From assembly GCA_032719365.1 (NCBI GenBank), contig CM064861.1:78364863-78428862 (forward strand): DNA of 64,000 bases, given 5' to 3'. A program made the position numbers and the translations under genes. The notes beneath the pieces were generated by a model. That model saw only the letters and a program-made list of their open reading frames with translations. It was not told the origin of the DNA and searched no databases. The stretch is from Prinsepia uniflora (lineage: Eukaryota > Streptophyta > Magnoliopsida > Rosales > Rosaceae). Below, piece after piece: positions 33,625-45,306 of this stretch. Position 1 is the first letter of the stretch, and each line of letters begins with the position of its first letter.

Positions 33625-34500
33625 AACTAGACAATTCTATGTCGTTCTCTCTACCTACTAATAATTAGGTTTAGTCAATGATGATGAGGATGAAGCCAGA
33701 ATCTTAGCAATCTTAGTCACTTCATGCAAGAGATACTGAATTGTGTCATGCAATGAAGTATTATTTGAAAATGACTCATTTTGTGATCTTTTCAAGTTTA
33801 AACATTTTGGTCAAATGTATCTTTCTCTCCACGATAATGTCACACAACTATGAACTTTACTTTCTTGTCACGACTCACTTCTGACTATAATGTGAATGAG
33901 TTAGAGGGAGACTGAGATGGCTAATCCCATAACATGAGGCATTGGATTCTTTTACAAATTTCACTTGTTGGATGGGCTCTTTTAACATTGACTTATTGAA
34001 ACCAATTCAAGATATATCACCATTACCTTTTTCCATATTGGACATTTTATCAACCTTTTGGGAACCAATGGTAAGTTTGATGACCTTTTCATTTGCTTCA
34101 ATAAATTGACTATGTAGGCTTTTATTTCCAATTTGATTCAAATTCTTTTTCAACTCAACCACATGCCTTTCATTTTTAAGCCATTATATTATTTAGTTTC
34201 TCATCCTTGTTCCTAACTGAATCTAGACTCTTAGGTTTAGCATTTTTTAGTTCAATTTTTTTTTTTTGACAATTATGTTACTTTTTCTTCGAGAGTGAGA
34301 TTGTTTTTTTTTTTTGAATCTCACAAGTTTCTTCAAATAACTCATCATATTTTTCGCAAAGTAGCTCCTATGACATGCTGCCTTAATCATGTTCGTCAAA
34401 TGTGTAAGACCCGTGTCTTGTAAAGAATGGTGAACAATGTCATATCGCTCAGAGAGGGAAAAGTTAAGTGTCTTATATGTGTGAGCACGTATCTATCTAA

Positions 34501-34620
34501 CATGAGGCCTTTTGGGAACTCACTTGCTTTGGATTCCTTGAGAACTTTAAAGTTAAGCGAGTTTGTGCTGGTGCAATCCTAGGATGGGTGACCTATTGGG
34601 AAGTTGCACATGAGTTCCCA
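34501..34620 (+). other. 5S rRNA-like sequence in Cassandra LTR 1
   Basis: AAAGTTAAGCGAGTTTGTGC matches the 5S box A region, AGGATGGGTGACC the intermediate element and box C start, and TGGGAAGT the following part. The first 40 bases are diverged. This is not a functional ribosomal gene: it lies in an LTR and lacks the pairing of the 5S termini. Confidence 0.88.
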
Positions 34621-34854
34621 GAAACAAAACCGTAAGGGTTGGACCCAAAGCGGACAATATCGTGCTAGATGGGTCGGGTCGTGATAGAATGGTATTAGAG
34701 CTAGACCCCGACTGAAAGTGTGTCAACGAGGACGCTGGGCCCCAAGGGAGGTAAATTGTAAGACCCGTGTCTTGGAAAGAACGGTGAACAATACCACATC
34801 GCTCATGAAGGGAAAAGTTAAGCGCCTTATATGTGTGGGCACTTATCTATCTAG

Positions 34855-34973
34855 CATGAGACCTTTTGGGAACTCACTAACTTTAAATTTCTTGAGAACT
34901 CCAAAGTTAAGCGAGTTTGGGCTGGTGCAATCCCAAGATAGGTGATTTAGTGGGAAGTTACACGTGAGTTCTC
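34855..34973 (+). other. 5S rRNA-like sequence in Cassandra LTR 2
   Basis: AACTCCAAAGTTAAGCGAG and TTTGGGCTGG keep the box A region better than LTR 1. The intermediate element and box C are altered to AAGATAGGTGATTTAGTGGG, so the two LTR copies have decayed in different promoter parts. Confidence 0.85.
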
Positions 34974-35142
34974 AGAAACAAAACCGTGAGGGCTGGACCC
35001 AAAGCGGACAATATCGTGCAAGATAGGCCGGTTTCTGACAAAATGAGCACAAATTTTGTTTTAGTTCAAACATTTCATTACAAATTGAAGAAAAAAATGC
35101 TACAACATTTTCCTCTTCATCAGAATCTGGTTCAGAATGAGA

Positions 35143-36230
35143 TTATGATTTAGTATCAATCCATGTGGCCTGCATAGCCCTATATTGTTGCTTTTTGTTT
35201 GCACAATCAACAACAATAAGACTAATCTCTCCACAAATGTAACACTTGATTGACTTTATATTTCCTTTTTTTGTCTTTGAAACATGAGGATCTACTAATT
35301 TTCCATCAATTTGAGACCTGAATTTCCCTTTGTTTCTAAAGTTCCTAGACTCAGACTTCCATTTATTTTCAAAATCCCTAGGTTGACTCCTACTTGCATC
35401 TCTACTCTTAATTTTTAAATATTCTTCTAATTTTTTAGCAAAGAGAACCATTTGATCCTCCACACTTTGTGAAGAATCAAACAACGTATCAGACTCGTTT
35501 TGGGCTGACTATAGAGCAATATTCTTTCTCTTTATAGAATCCATAGTTCCCATGTCAATTTCCATTTCAAACATCATTAATTTACCTACTAACTTGGTCA
35601 ACCTAATACCTGTTAGACTTTGAACTTCCATAATTGCATTTTTCTTTGGTCGAAACTTACTGGGTAAGACATGAAGGATCTTTTGGACAATAGTATCTTC
35701 AGAAATTGGTTCGTCAAGGCTAATCCTTTCATTGGTAATCGACTCAAGATGTTCATAAAACTCAACGAATGTTTCTGATTCACTCATCCTAATCTGTTCA
35801 AATTTTTGCAAATGCATTTGAACCTTCAAGTCTCAGACTTAAGCATCAACTTCATGGACAATTGTAAGCATATCCCAAGCTTTCTTTGATGTGATGCAAT
35901 TTATAATGTGAGAAAACTGGGAAATGGATAAAGTAGTGACAATGGCATTCCTAGCTTCCTTATTTGATGATAAGGCAAGGGCTTCACCTTTAGTCCACTT
36001 ACACCTTGTTTGTCTGCAACCTTATCACCAGATGTTTTTCTACGAAATATCCATTTTACATTCGAATACTCAAACGCCAATTCATCATATGCATCAAGAA
36101 ATATTTCAAACTTCTCTCTTTGTGCAGCATAGTTTGTGCCATAAAAAAAGGGTGGATTGTTACATGAATTCCTATCACACTCCATCCTTCGCACACAAAA
36201 GATTAATATCAACTTACACCCTAGGACCAA
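35143..36230 (-). pseudogene. Copia gag remnants (UBN2-type gag and zinc knuckle)
   Basis: Three minus-strand pieces follow the order of plant copia gag. The N-terminal piece (35901-36230) has NPPFFYGTNYAAQREKFEIF, close to the PPxFDGxNYxxWK start of UBN2-type gag. The middle piece (35509-35829) has SESETFVEFYEHLESITNE and KILHVLPSKFRPKKNAI. The C-terminal piece (35143-35484) has a zinc knuckle IKCYICGEISLIVVDC in which the histidine position is leucine, so zinc binding is probably lost. Stops and frame changes separate the pieces. Confidence 0.85.
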
Positions 36231-38339
36231 CTCTAAGTGTATCTAAAGTCGGTTTTGATAATAACTATAAGTTGGATACCAGTTCTAAGTATAAATTCAC
36301 ATGACTAGTCACTAATCATATCAAACATTGCAGACTCAACATAACAATCAATTCATCACAATTTCATATACACACATTCATCAAAAGCACCCTGTAAGAA
36401 TCGCATGCATACTGCGACAACCTATGCACTCAAAAGACCCGTCAATATAGGCAGCCGTGTGCTAACTCTAAGTGATTGTGTGTCTTATCAAAATATGAAC
36501 AACATTCAATGATAATGTAGACAAACTGAAATAATTAATCAAACACGTGAAACATTGATACCTAGAAACCTCCCTCAATGTGAAAACTGAGGGTCTCTCA
36601 ACTGACCAGGAAACCCACTAAATCACATGTTCAATATAAGATATCATGCTCAATCTCCTAGACTGATCAAAGAAGGCAACATTACCTTATACAACCTTGA
36701 AACACTACTCATCCATTAAGCTCCATTACATTAGCTTCTTGTAGCAGCTCAGTCGAACCTCAATTTTATTTTTCAAAAACAACTCAGACACCAAAGATTG
36801 AAAATAAACTTGATCGGGTTCACAATCCAAGTTCATCAGGTAATAATAAATGAAGAACCCAAATTATCGATCAACATATAAACAATTTTAAAGAAGAACA
36901 ATTTGAATCAATCCAAAATCGGAAAAATATTGAATGATTTTGATATTGAAGTTCAGTTTTATCAAAACGGATTCAAAATCGGGTTGATTGGAAAATTTGT
37001 TGATCAAATCAACATTTGAAAATTAGTTTATGAAAAATTTATTTCTCAATCAAAAAATTGAAAATCAATCTTGAATTAAAACCCTATTATTCATTTTTTT
37101 GAAGCTCTAAACAATTTCAATCACTCAAGGATCAATTTTCCTTGCGCAGTGCACAAGGCAACATTTTGAGCTTGCTCTACGTGATATATCAAAAATCCGT
37201 TATTCTTTGTGAACTCAAAACCCACAGCTTCAAGCAGCTGCAATAAAAAAAAATTAAAGAAAAAAGTCTTTCATTAAAAGAGACTCAGTAAAAACTGAAA
37301 CAGTGAATAGTAACAAATTGAAGATGACTAGTCATTCAACCGCACTACAGTTTCTGGACTAAGGAACTCTTTGGTATATGCTTGAACAAATGATAATTAC
37401 TGAGTTGTCCTATAGGCGAAGCCAATTTACATAAGTTATTTCTAAATTAAGAACTAACAATAGGCGAAACATTTCGATATGAGATAAATGTCCATGATCT
37501 TGAAGCTAACAGATGTCCTGATGATCCCGAGTCCTAAATTTGTGCAAACTTAGTAGGCAGAGAGACAGGTAGCTGACCAGATCTGGGAGGCCTAGTGGTT
37601 TTGGTGTCCTTTGTCCAATGCTGGGTTTGTGAGATGCATCTTATGTTGTGGATTTACATTGTTATACTCTTATTGAGTCAAGGGCCAATTATTGTTTTGG
37701 TGAGGCAGATCGCCCTTCGTCGGATTAACCAAATTAGATACAAACAGTTGGCAGTCATGATGCTTAATTAACACAATTGTTGTCATTCATAAGGTTCCAC
37801 ATCTATGTTTACTAAACAAATGTTACTTTCTAAATTGTTTGGTGATTTTTATTTGTTTTGCTTTGCATTGATCGATCATGTGCACACATATAATTGAAGC
37901 AGATCTAAGAGACTTGGAAGATATTAGCAGATCTCGTTGTTCATAAGATTGCGAAATGAGCGAGGGATGAAACTATTATAGCGGTCAAGAGAGAGGAAGA
38001 TGGATGACTGTGGGGTTTGGAGGTAAATAGGAGGTAGCTGCGGGGCAAGAATTCGATCGAAGAAGGAAGAACTTGTTTATGAGTTTTTTAGATGAAAATT
38101 CTAAAAAAGCCTGTTCATATTTGACGGAGTTTTACTAAACGTCTTTACTTGTTAAGGGTTGAAATCATAAATGAAAAAAATTAAAATCATGGTGACTAAA
38201 ATTGATTTTAACGCAAATCACAATGATAAAAAATTTCTTTTACCCATGAAAACATGTAAATTTACAATTTTTTACAATTTTTTACAATTTCTAATGAGAT
38301 GACTCAATGAACTCAAAATTGGATTTCAAAGGGATTAAA
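36231..38339. other. AT-rich region without recognisable genes
   Basis: Nothing coding is seen. The part next to the copia gag (36231 to about 37350) may be the decayed leader and LTR of that element: ACTGGTATCCAACT on the minus strand near 36270 faintly resembles a tRNA-Met primer-binding site. Triplicated TTTTTACAATTT lies near 38260-38290. Confidence 0.5.
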
Positions 38340-38690
38340 CTAAGTGGTCATCGATTGGCAAATGGAAGTAGAGCCTTTCACAATATATTGTGAAGTAAGA
38401 AATATGGGAAGGGTCTTGTCATTCTGAAGAAAGATGGTTTCTTGTATTGACCAATTGAAAACTGTAACATAAAGTTTTTATTTCTTTTGGTTTTATTTCC
38501 CTTGGTTTAATGAATTCACCAAAGAGTGATTATATGTTCATCATTTTATTCTATTAAAATTGTTGGGCTGGTGAATTAAATTAAAGGATTTGGTTGTAGG
38601 CTCATAAATTTTAAGTACAAATTTTAAGAAAATGTGAAATGTGTAATAAGTGTGATACAATTAGACATTACATTCCTATTGGGGCGGTGG
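38340..38690 (+). repeat. Direct repeat P, copy 1
   Basis: About 350 bp that recur at 40675-41015 with scattered differences. Shared landmarks are GATGGTTTCTTGTAT, TGATTATATGTTCATCATTT, TTGTTGGGCTGGTGAATTAA and CATTCCTATTGG. The LINE begins directly after copy 1. Together with repeat Q it indicates a tandem duplication. Confidence 0.85.
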
Positions 38691-38710
38691 ATTGTGTGTG
38701 AGGCTATTCA

Positions 38711-39280
38711 GTGCCTCCCTATTGGAGCGGCAGATGTAATGACAGATTAATTTGGCCCTTCACTAAATCTAGAGTCTACAGTGTTAAATCTGGATATCGT
38801 TGGATAAAGTTGAAGAATTGGTCTCTTCACCACCCTCCCCCACCCCCCAACCCCCTGCCCCCCTCCTCCCCTCCCCTCCCCTCCCCTCCCTCCAACCGTG
38901 CGTCCTCTTTGTTGAGTGTGGACAAGAGTTTTTGGGAATGTATCTGGAAGACCATGGTGAATCCAAGAATAAAAAATTTCACGTGGAAAGTTGCAAGGTG
39001 TTGTTTACCTACTAGAGCAAATATGTTTCAACGATACTTGGGACTAAGCCCTTTATGCCCGCTATGTGAGGAGTTTCCCGAGTCTGTTGAACGTCTTCTA
39101 TTCCAATGTCATGGTTCTCTGTGCGTTTGGTTTGGATGCCTTCTCAACTATCGCATTATTACTCAACAAATCTCTACTTTTGACCGCTGGTTTCTTGATG
39201 CTTGTGGGAAAAATCTCCTAAATTCTGCTAATTCCAAATGGACATGTTCTATTATTGCCTATACTTTCTCGGAAATCTAG
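38711..39280 (+). pseudogene. LINE RT zinc-binding domain (zf-RVT)
   Basis: DRLIWPFTKSRVYSVKSGYR is the typical start of the zinc-binding domain after plant LINE RTs. The pattern CxxC...HxxxxC is seen in CPLCEEFPESVERLLFQCHG. A proline-rich insert coded by a C-rich tract (38826-38892) splits the domain, and is not usual for the family. The frame ends at a TAG at 39278-39280, within the linker to the RNase H-like domain. Confidence 0.82.
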
Positions 39281-39420
39281 AAGCACCGTTGCAAATTCAT
39301 CTTTGAGGGGGTAAGATTTGATCCTTAAAATATTATCAAGTCTGTTTCTTTTCAAGTGGGGGAATTGTGGGTATGTCATGAGGTGATTTTGCGTCCTATT
39401 CTTCTTCCAAGCACCACAAG

Positions 39421-39523
39421 TGTATCTAGAACCATTTGGTGCCCACCAGCTCCTCCTGTTGTTAGGATGCATGTGTTTCTAGAAGCATTTGGTGCCCACC
39501 AGCTCCTCTTGTTGTTAGGATGC
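39421..39523 (+). repeat. Two-copy tandem duplication, about 52 bp, in the LINE
   Basis: CATTTGGTGCCCACCAGCTC followed by CTxTTGTTGTTAGGATGCA occurs twice, about 54 bp apart. It lies in the linker just before the RNase H-like domain (WxPPxPG-type region) and adds about 18 codons. Confidence 0.85.
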
Positions 39524-39887
39524 ATTGTGATGCTTCGTGGATTGGGTTTGATGCCTTCGCGCGGCTGGGCGTTATTATTAGAAATCATGAGGGTTCTTGC
39601 CTTTCTTCGAAATGCAGCATCATTTAGACCAATTCGTTGTACTTGCCAAGGCTTGGGCGATGCATGAAGGTTGCTTATTAGCGCGGGCGAGGAATTTCCG
39701 ATGTTTTATTATGGAATTTGACTCAAAAGTTCTAATTAATTGTATTTATGGAATGATTGATAGGAGAAATTGGAAATTGTTTCCAATTTTGTCAAGATTG
39801 AAGGCTTGTTGTGGAGATTTTGAAGAAATTTCGTTCCATTGGACCTCTCGGTCTACTAATAAGGTAGTTGATACCTTAACTACTTAA
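39524..39887 (+). pseudogene. LINE RNase H-like domain (RVT_3 type)
   Basis: The region after the tandem copy reads CDASWIGFDAFARLGVIIRN in one frame, which contains the first catalytic Asp. After a frame change come KAWAMHEGCLLARARNF, MEFDSKVLINCI and FHWTSRSTNKVVDTL, with the later Asp positions. This matches the RNase H-like domain attached to plant LINE RTs. It would degrade RNA in hybrids, but frame breaks make it inactive. Confidence 0.8.
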
Positions 39888-40429
39888 ACCCGAAGAAGAA
39901 TGTGTAAGGAGATCTGGATTAATCGTCCTATATCTTTCCTAGTGTTTGTGCTCAACAATGATGAACTTCTGTGTTCTCCTTCTTGATTCTCTGTTTAGCT
40001 GGTTTGAAGGTGTGGTCGTTCATGGGCTTGTCACACGTCTATACCCTTTCAAACTTTTCATCTTGTGTTTAAGTTTTTTGCTGTTCTTACTTTTTTTCTG
40101 GCTAATTTTTAATCTTGTTTTAATGAAAGTTATTTTCTGATAAAAAAAATAAAAAATAAAAAAACCATTCCGGCCATTTTACATCTTAGCACTAGAATTG
40201 CTCATATAAAATACTAACTGAGGTATGAATTAATATACTCAGTTATTAATTATAAACTTCATACAAAATTAGATAAGTGGTGCAATATTGCTGGTCTAAA
40301 TAAAAGAGTGAGGATATCTCTATCTTTATTAGTAAAGATTCAATTATTGTCCAAGGACTCGAGTATTGTTCAGGGACCCATGTATTGTCCTCTTTCTTTC
40401 TCTTTTATTTACAATTTTACATTTTAACA

Positions 40430-40640
40430 ATTGTCCTCAGTGCTAAGCAGCTCAGCATAAAATTCTCACAAGGAGAAGTGTCAACTTTGAACTCCACTCA
40501 CGAACACGAGACTAGTAATTGTTATTTTGAACTTAATAATACTAAAAACCCCGAAACGAAAAATTACAAAATATATTAAAATACACATGCTGTTGCATTT
40601 TTAGCCAAGCATATGGATCAAAGATAGATCTCTTTTGACT
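40430..40640 (+). repeat. Direct repeat Q, copy 1
   Basis: It shares TTGTCCTCAGTGCTA, TTCTCACAAGGAGAAG, GTCAACTTTGAA and ACTTAATAATACTAAAA with 42025-42240. I recognise no coding potential. Confidence 0.82.
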
Positions 40641-40674
40641 TAGTAACACGTAATAACTAATTTTAAGGGATTAG

Positions 40675-41015
40675 ACGGGAGTAGAACCTTTCACAATTGT
40701 GAGTAAAAAATCTGGGAAGTATTCTGTCATTCTAAAAAAAGATGGTTTCTTGTATATATTGACCAATTGATAACTGTAACATAGTTTTTATTTCTTTTAG
40801 TTTTATTTCCCTTGGTCTAATGAATTTACCAACAAGTGATTATATGTTCATCATTTTATTCTATTAAAATTGTTGGGCTGGTGAATTAAGAACCACAAGA
40901 GGATTTGGTTGTACGCTCATGAATTTTAAGTACATATTTGAAGAAAATGTGAAATGTGTAATAAGTGTGATACAGTTGGACATTGCATTCCTATTGGTGC
41001 ATATAAGCAAAGCCT
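40675..41015 (+). repeat. Direct repeat P, copy 2
   Basis: The second copy of 38340-38690. It is not interrupted by a LINE and continues CATTCCTATTGGTGCATATAAG. Confidence 0.85.
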
Positions 41016-41365
41016 TGCTCGTGGGCTTCCATATTTTTTTAAAAAAAATTAGAAAACATTATGTTATAGTTTTGTAATGATCGATCTATTCTCTAGTGCG
41101 AATAGGGTATGGTATGGAATTTTGATCAGTTTTAGTTTTGTCTTCTTTTTTATGAAAACTTTTTGTCAAAATTTTTAGTGTTGGATAGCTTTTTAATTGG
41201 TTAATGAAAACTGATTAGAATGACTATGTTGTTTTATTAAGTCTCTGCATTCTGTATTTTCTAATTGCTGTCTTAAATTCTGCTTAGGCATATTGGCTTG
41301 AACTGCATTTTGGTATAAAGATCACTTGTGGGTTTTTGTGATCTTATCGGTTAGTTAGGTTTGGA

Positions 41366-41480
41366 GATGAGAACTGCTGAGATGCGAGCAGACCCACTAA
41401 CTAAAGCTTTACCAGTGGGAGAGTTCAAGAATCATGTCACAAACATGGGTTTGGTACCAAATATTGATTAGTGGGAGTAA
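41366..41480 (+). pseudogene. Copia RNase H tail and polypurine tract
   Basis: EMRTAEMRADPLTKALPVGE followed by FKNHVTNMGL is the characteristic end of plant Ty1/copia polyproteins. A TAG stop and a purine-rich GTGGGAGTAAAG follow, the usual position of the polypurine tract before a 3' LTR. The rest of the element is absent. No counterpart was seen between P copy 1 and Q copy 1, so it probably inserted after the duplication or was lost from unit 1. Confidence 0.8.
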
Positions 41481-42024
41481 AGTATGTTTCCTTTGTTATT
41501 ATGTTGTTTAATTCATAACATATGTTTTGTTTTCATCATGTTTGAAAGCCACTTTCGCCCAAAATTGATTAAGGGAGAATTATTCAATTCTTTTTTACAA
41601 TGAAATGGTATTGTTCACTGTCAAAATCTACAGCTTTATTACTACTGTTTTACGCACATTGTAATAAAGGATCGCCTTTAGTTTTGTGATTTTTTTTCTT
41701 AGTAAAAAAAGGTTCCTTGAACCTTATAAATCTGGATCAAAATTTTGAATGGAAACTCATTCCGAGTTTGCACTTTGTATTGATATACCGGCAGACTCGT
41801 GTGATTGTTTTGAAAGATCTGTGGTGGGAGTGTGACGACACACATTGGTGTCCAAGTGCTGCAATTCAAATATTCAAAACGATCATTACTACTGCATTTG
41901 GAGCTGATTTGATTATGTCTAGGACTTAGTGTACGTTGACTGTCATTTTCAATTATGAGCAGTATTGTGTAAAATGATTATATAAGTAATCAAGTGGGAG
42001 AAAAAAAAATCATTTACGTTGTTA

Positions 42025-42240
42025 ACATTTGTCCTCAGTGCTATGCAGCATAAAGTTCTCACAAGGAGAAGCGTCAACTTTGAACCCCATTCGCAAACAA
42101 GAGGACTGGACTAGCTGTTATTTGGAACTTAATAATACTAAAAGCACCAAAACGAAAACGTACAAAATATATGAAAATACATATGTTGTTGAATTTCTAA
42201 CCAACCATAAGATATAGATCATAGATAGACCTCTTGTGAC
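42025..42240 (+). repeat. Direct repeat Q, copy 2
   Basis: The second copy of 40430-40640, with about 80-85 percent identity by eye. The order P1-Q1-P2-Q2 shows a tandem duplication of one segment. Confidence 0.82.
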
Positions 42241-45200
42241 TTTCAATGTGTAATGCCCAATTTTTCCAGTCAAAATGCTTCTTTGTCATACAATGAAGAT
42301 AATGTGCCCAAAGCAGTCCACGAAATTATATGTGATCATCTTTTTGGCTATACAAGTCAAATATTAACCCCACACTACTTTAAAGTTTAAACTTGGACCG
42401 CTTTACTATAGAGTCCAACTACGTACACCCATTCTTTCTTCAATATTTATACGAATCTTCTTGTTTCTTTGTATAATTTTGCAATTTTATTTGATCCCAT
42501 CGGAATATTTAATTTAATTTTCTTGTTAGCTTGCATTCTTCTTTTAATCATGAAAATCATATGCAATTATATTAATTGATTCAAGCTGTAATATTGTAAC
42601 AAATGGGCTCTTGAGTCTTGAGTTTGAAGTTTGAGACATAAAAGAATGAAATTGGTTAGTCTCCCAAATGGGTGTGTTAGGTCAGCTACTTCGGTTGTGT
42701 CACCAGGAATCAAGCCCCACTTGAAAGTGATGCCACATATATAAACATAGAGATAAGATTTCATAGATAACCAACAAATGCTGGTCCAACTGTATATGTT
42801 ATAGAAAATCTATATGAAATAGAGCACCACTAATCAAATTATATATATCAAGTAAATACAAATATGGGACTAATTATTCGTTTGATTCATATACATCGCA
42901 TAAGCCATAAGATGTGTATATATCTTGATCCGAACAATCTCAATATGCATTTGGAATTTGCTTGAGTGAAAGCTAAGCTTGAAAATCCAAAAGGTGCCTA
43001 CCCTCGATCGAGAGCATTAACTTTCTTCATTCTTATGAGCATATTAGGGATAGGGTTTGAGTTTTAAAGCAGTGAATTATTGAACACGTCAACATAGGGT
43101 GGCTGGTGTTGGGGAACATACATAAAGCTTTGGACAGCTTCGAACCCAAAACAATTGAGTCTTCACGGCGACGTTTTAACACCCTGTTTTACCTGCATCA
43201 TGCCTTGGCTGCTCTACAAGTCCCCACTTGAGACCATTAATATATGGTCCATTACTAGCTAGCCCTAGCTCGCTTAAAACTAAATCGAACCCTAATTTTT
43301 TTGTATATTACTTAAAGTTACCAGGGAGATTTTCTTTTACGTATTAAAATTAATAAACTTTGAGCCATAAATAATAAATCGATAACAAGTTCATACATAA
43401 ATTTTACAATGCATATTTTATTTATATTTCTTTTTAATGAATAATGATATTGCTCAATCATTTAGTTAGTATATTACAGGTTTAATGATATATTTATTCA
43501 TTATCTAATAAAGGCATTAAATCTCGAATTCAATATTCTTGAAGAGCGAAAAATTTCAAATTTAACAATCCTAAAAAATAAAATCAATAATCAATATATT
43601 TATAGGTGACCTCCATCAATTTCAATGTATACATAATTGATGATTTTTATATAAAATATTGAGTACTTTGACTGCCACCTAAGGTAAAAATATGAAAGCT
43701 TACTAACAAAAACCGATTATATAATTAACAGCTATAGAATAATCTAATCAACAATTTGACTAGAATCTGATGCATGTAGTGGATGGCCTTGGCTGAGAAA
43801 TAACATCGATATACCAAGAAAGTACTTGCTAAATAAGTTGATCCTCAAAGAAAGCAAATTAATATGCAGAGACTTTCTCTAGTTATTATAACTAATCTTT
43901 TATTATTTCCAAATGATGAGCTTTTTACATGTAATGGGGGAATTTTTGAAATTCCACCGAGTCTAGGACAGTTTTTACAAGTTTCCAACTGAGAAATTCC
44001 ACATCGGTCAAGAATTTGGAGAACTTCTGTTGATATCATATTAGTCCAGACTCATTTGGGCCCAATACCTCTAGCCCAACACACACTTATGAAGCTCAAA
44101 GGGTCCAATTACACATTAATAAACAAATCCTAATAAGAGCTGACTAATACTGATACGTTAACAGATTCCCTCATTCCGTCATCAGAAAACGTGTTAGCCT
44201 CACAATGAGTTCACTATTTCCCATATCCGAAGAACATATTTATTATCACTCTCACACTCATATAAAATAAGTCATTTTCCCTATAAAGGTAACTAAACAT
44301 TTACTATTCACAATCACTTTACGAATTACTATTCACCATTTACTTTTTATACATAAAGAATCATTGGTGACTTGGGTGTCGGAATAACCTTAGGTTGGTA
44401 CCGCGTCGGTGCCTACCTCTGTCCGACGACCAGTCTAAGGATACGTCGCTCAGCAAGACTCACCCTTAAGTTGGCACATTTTGTACATCAACAATAAGAG
44501 TTACAAATTATGAGCTTATATTTTCATACTTACTAAGTTGGCAAGGACCTAAGTAATGATAATTCAGTATTAACTTGGAAGTACTATTGATTGCGTCAAA
44601 ATCGAGTTTTCTCAATATATACAGTATAAGCAATTACGACCTTTCTCTAATCAATAGAACAAATTTGGCTCTTGCAAACCTTAACGAGCAAGCAAATAAT
44701 ATAATTATGTATGTTTAAAATATAACAAATTCTATTGCTTAGATAATCTAACATTAATTAGCATATGTTTAATACGCGTCAAATGTTAATTATTTTTACG
44801 AGTCACAACTTTTTTGTTATCACTACCCATATAGTAATTAAAAATTAAAGAAAAATAAATTTAGGGTTGAGAACTTGAGATAAGATAGGGAAATACACTA
44901 TCGTAGCACACATGATTATGCTCGAATTGTCTCAGTTACGTGACTATATATACCAGAAGTTGGAGTGGCGTTTGATGCTGAAATTGACCCCAACCAAACT
45001 CTTTAATCTTTACCATGCTTGCTACTGAAGCTGCCTTCACAAACATCACATTGTTTGCCGCAAATTCCGAGCATCAATTCCCAACCTCTACCAACATCGC
45101 TTTGTTTGGCGAGCCAAGGAAAAATGGAAAATTGTCCCATTCGATTCTCATTCCCACGCACTCAACAATCACCACCGCAATACCATACTCGTAATAAGAA

Positions 45201-45306
45201 TTCTCCATCCTTTCCCACCTTCTAGAAATAATACAATGCCCCTACTTGTCCATTTAAATACTTCTTTACTATTAACATAACATCCTATTTAATTAGTTGT
45301 TGTCAC
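42241..45306. other. AT-rich intergenic region with LTR-like debris
   Basis: No gene is recognised. From about 43990 to 44490 the sequence resembles debris of an LTR element: AATTCCACATCGGT, TGTTGATATCATATTAG, and the segment GGTGACTTGGGTGTCGGAAT followed by GTACCGCGTCGGTGCC, which is like the end of many plant gypsy LTRs. I could not fix its boundaries. The remainder is AT-rich without repeats that I can support. Confidence 0.4.

Larger units (their letters stand above)
34403..35040 (+). mobile_element. Cassandra TRIM retrotransposon (638 bp)
   Basis: Two 284-bp LTRs (34403-34686 and 34757-35040) flank a 70-bp interior, with target duplication AAATG at 34398-34402 and 35041-35045. The LTRs start TGTAAGACCCGTGTCTTG and end TGATA or TGACA. 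The interior holds TGGTATTAGAGC (34690-34701), one base from the initiator tRNA-Met site, and a purine-rich tract GGGAGGTAAAT before the second LTR. Each LTR contains 5S rRNA-like sequence with the internal pol III promoter. Cassandra is a known non-autonomous plant family with exactly this arrangement. It encodes no protein and depends on enzymes of other elements. Confidence 0.93.
32516..36230 (-). mobile_element. Decayed Ty1/copia element, 3' half missing
   Basis: Read on the minus strand from right to left: gag, zinc knuckle, protease, pre-integrase and integrase, in the copia order. The element stops within integrase at about 32512, where E8 begins, so RT and RNase H are absent. The frame is broken many times. 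A Cassandra element is inserted between protease and the gag zinc knuckle. No convincing LTR could be placed at its right end; 36231-37350 may include its 5' LTR. Confidence 0.8.
38691..40165 (+). mobile_element. 5'-truncated LINE remnant with A-rich tail
   Basis: The copy begins inside the C-terminal part of a plant LINE ORF2 (zinc-binding RT domain), continues with an RNase H-like domain and a 3' UTR, and ends with an A-rich tail at 40140-40165 (AAAAAAAATAAAAAATAAAA). It inserted immediately after CATTCCTATTGG, the end of repeat P, which is uninterrupted in copy 2. Clear target duplications were not found. The 5' truncation and A-tail are the usual products of target-primed reverse transcription. 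Confidence 0.82.

Noticed and set aside
34501..34973. Possible 5S ribosomal RNA genes
   Set aside because: Both copies lie in the LTRs of a Cassandra element and are diverged in the first 40 bases and in promoter boxes. They are not part of a 5S array.
35924..36304. 126-codon open frame on the plus strand
   Set aside because: Antisense to the copia gag remnant, which has clear family motifs on the minus strand.
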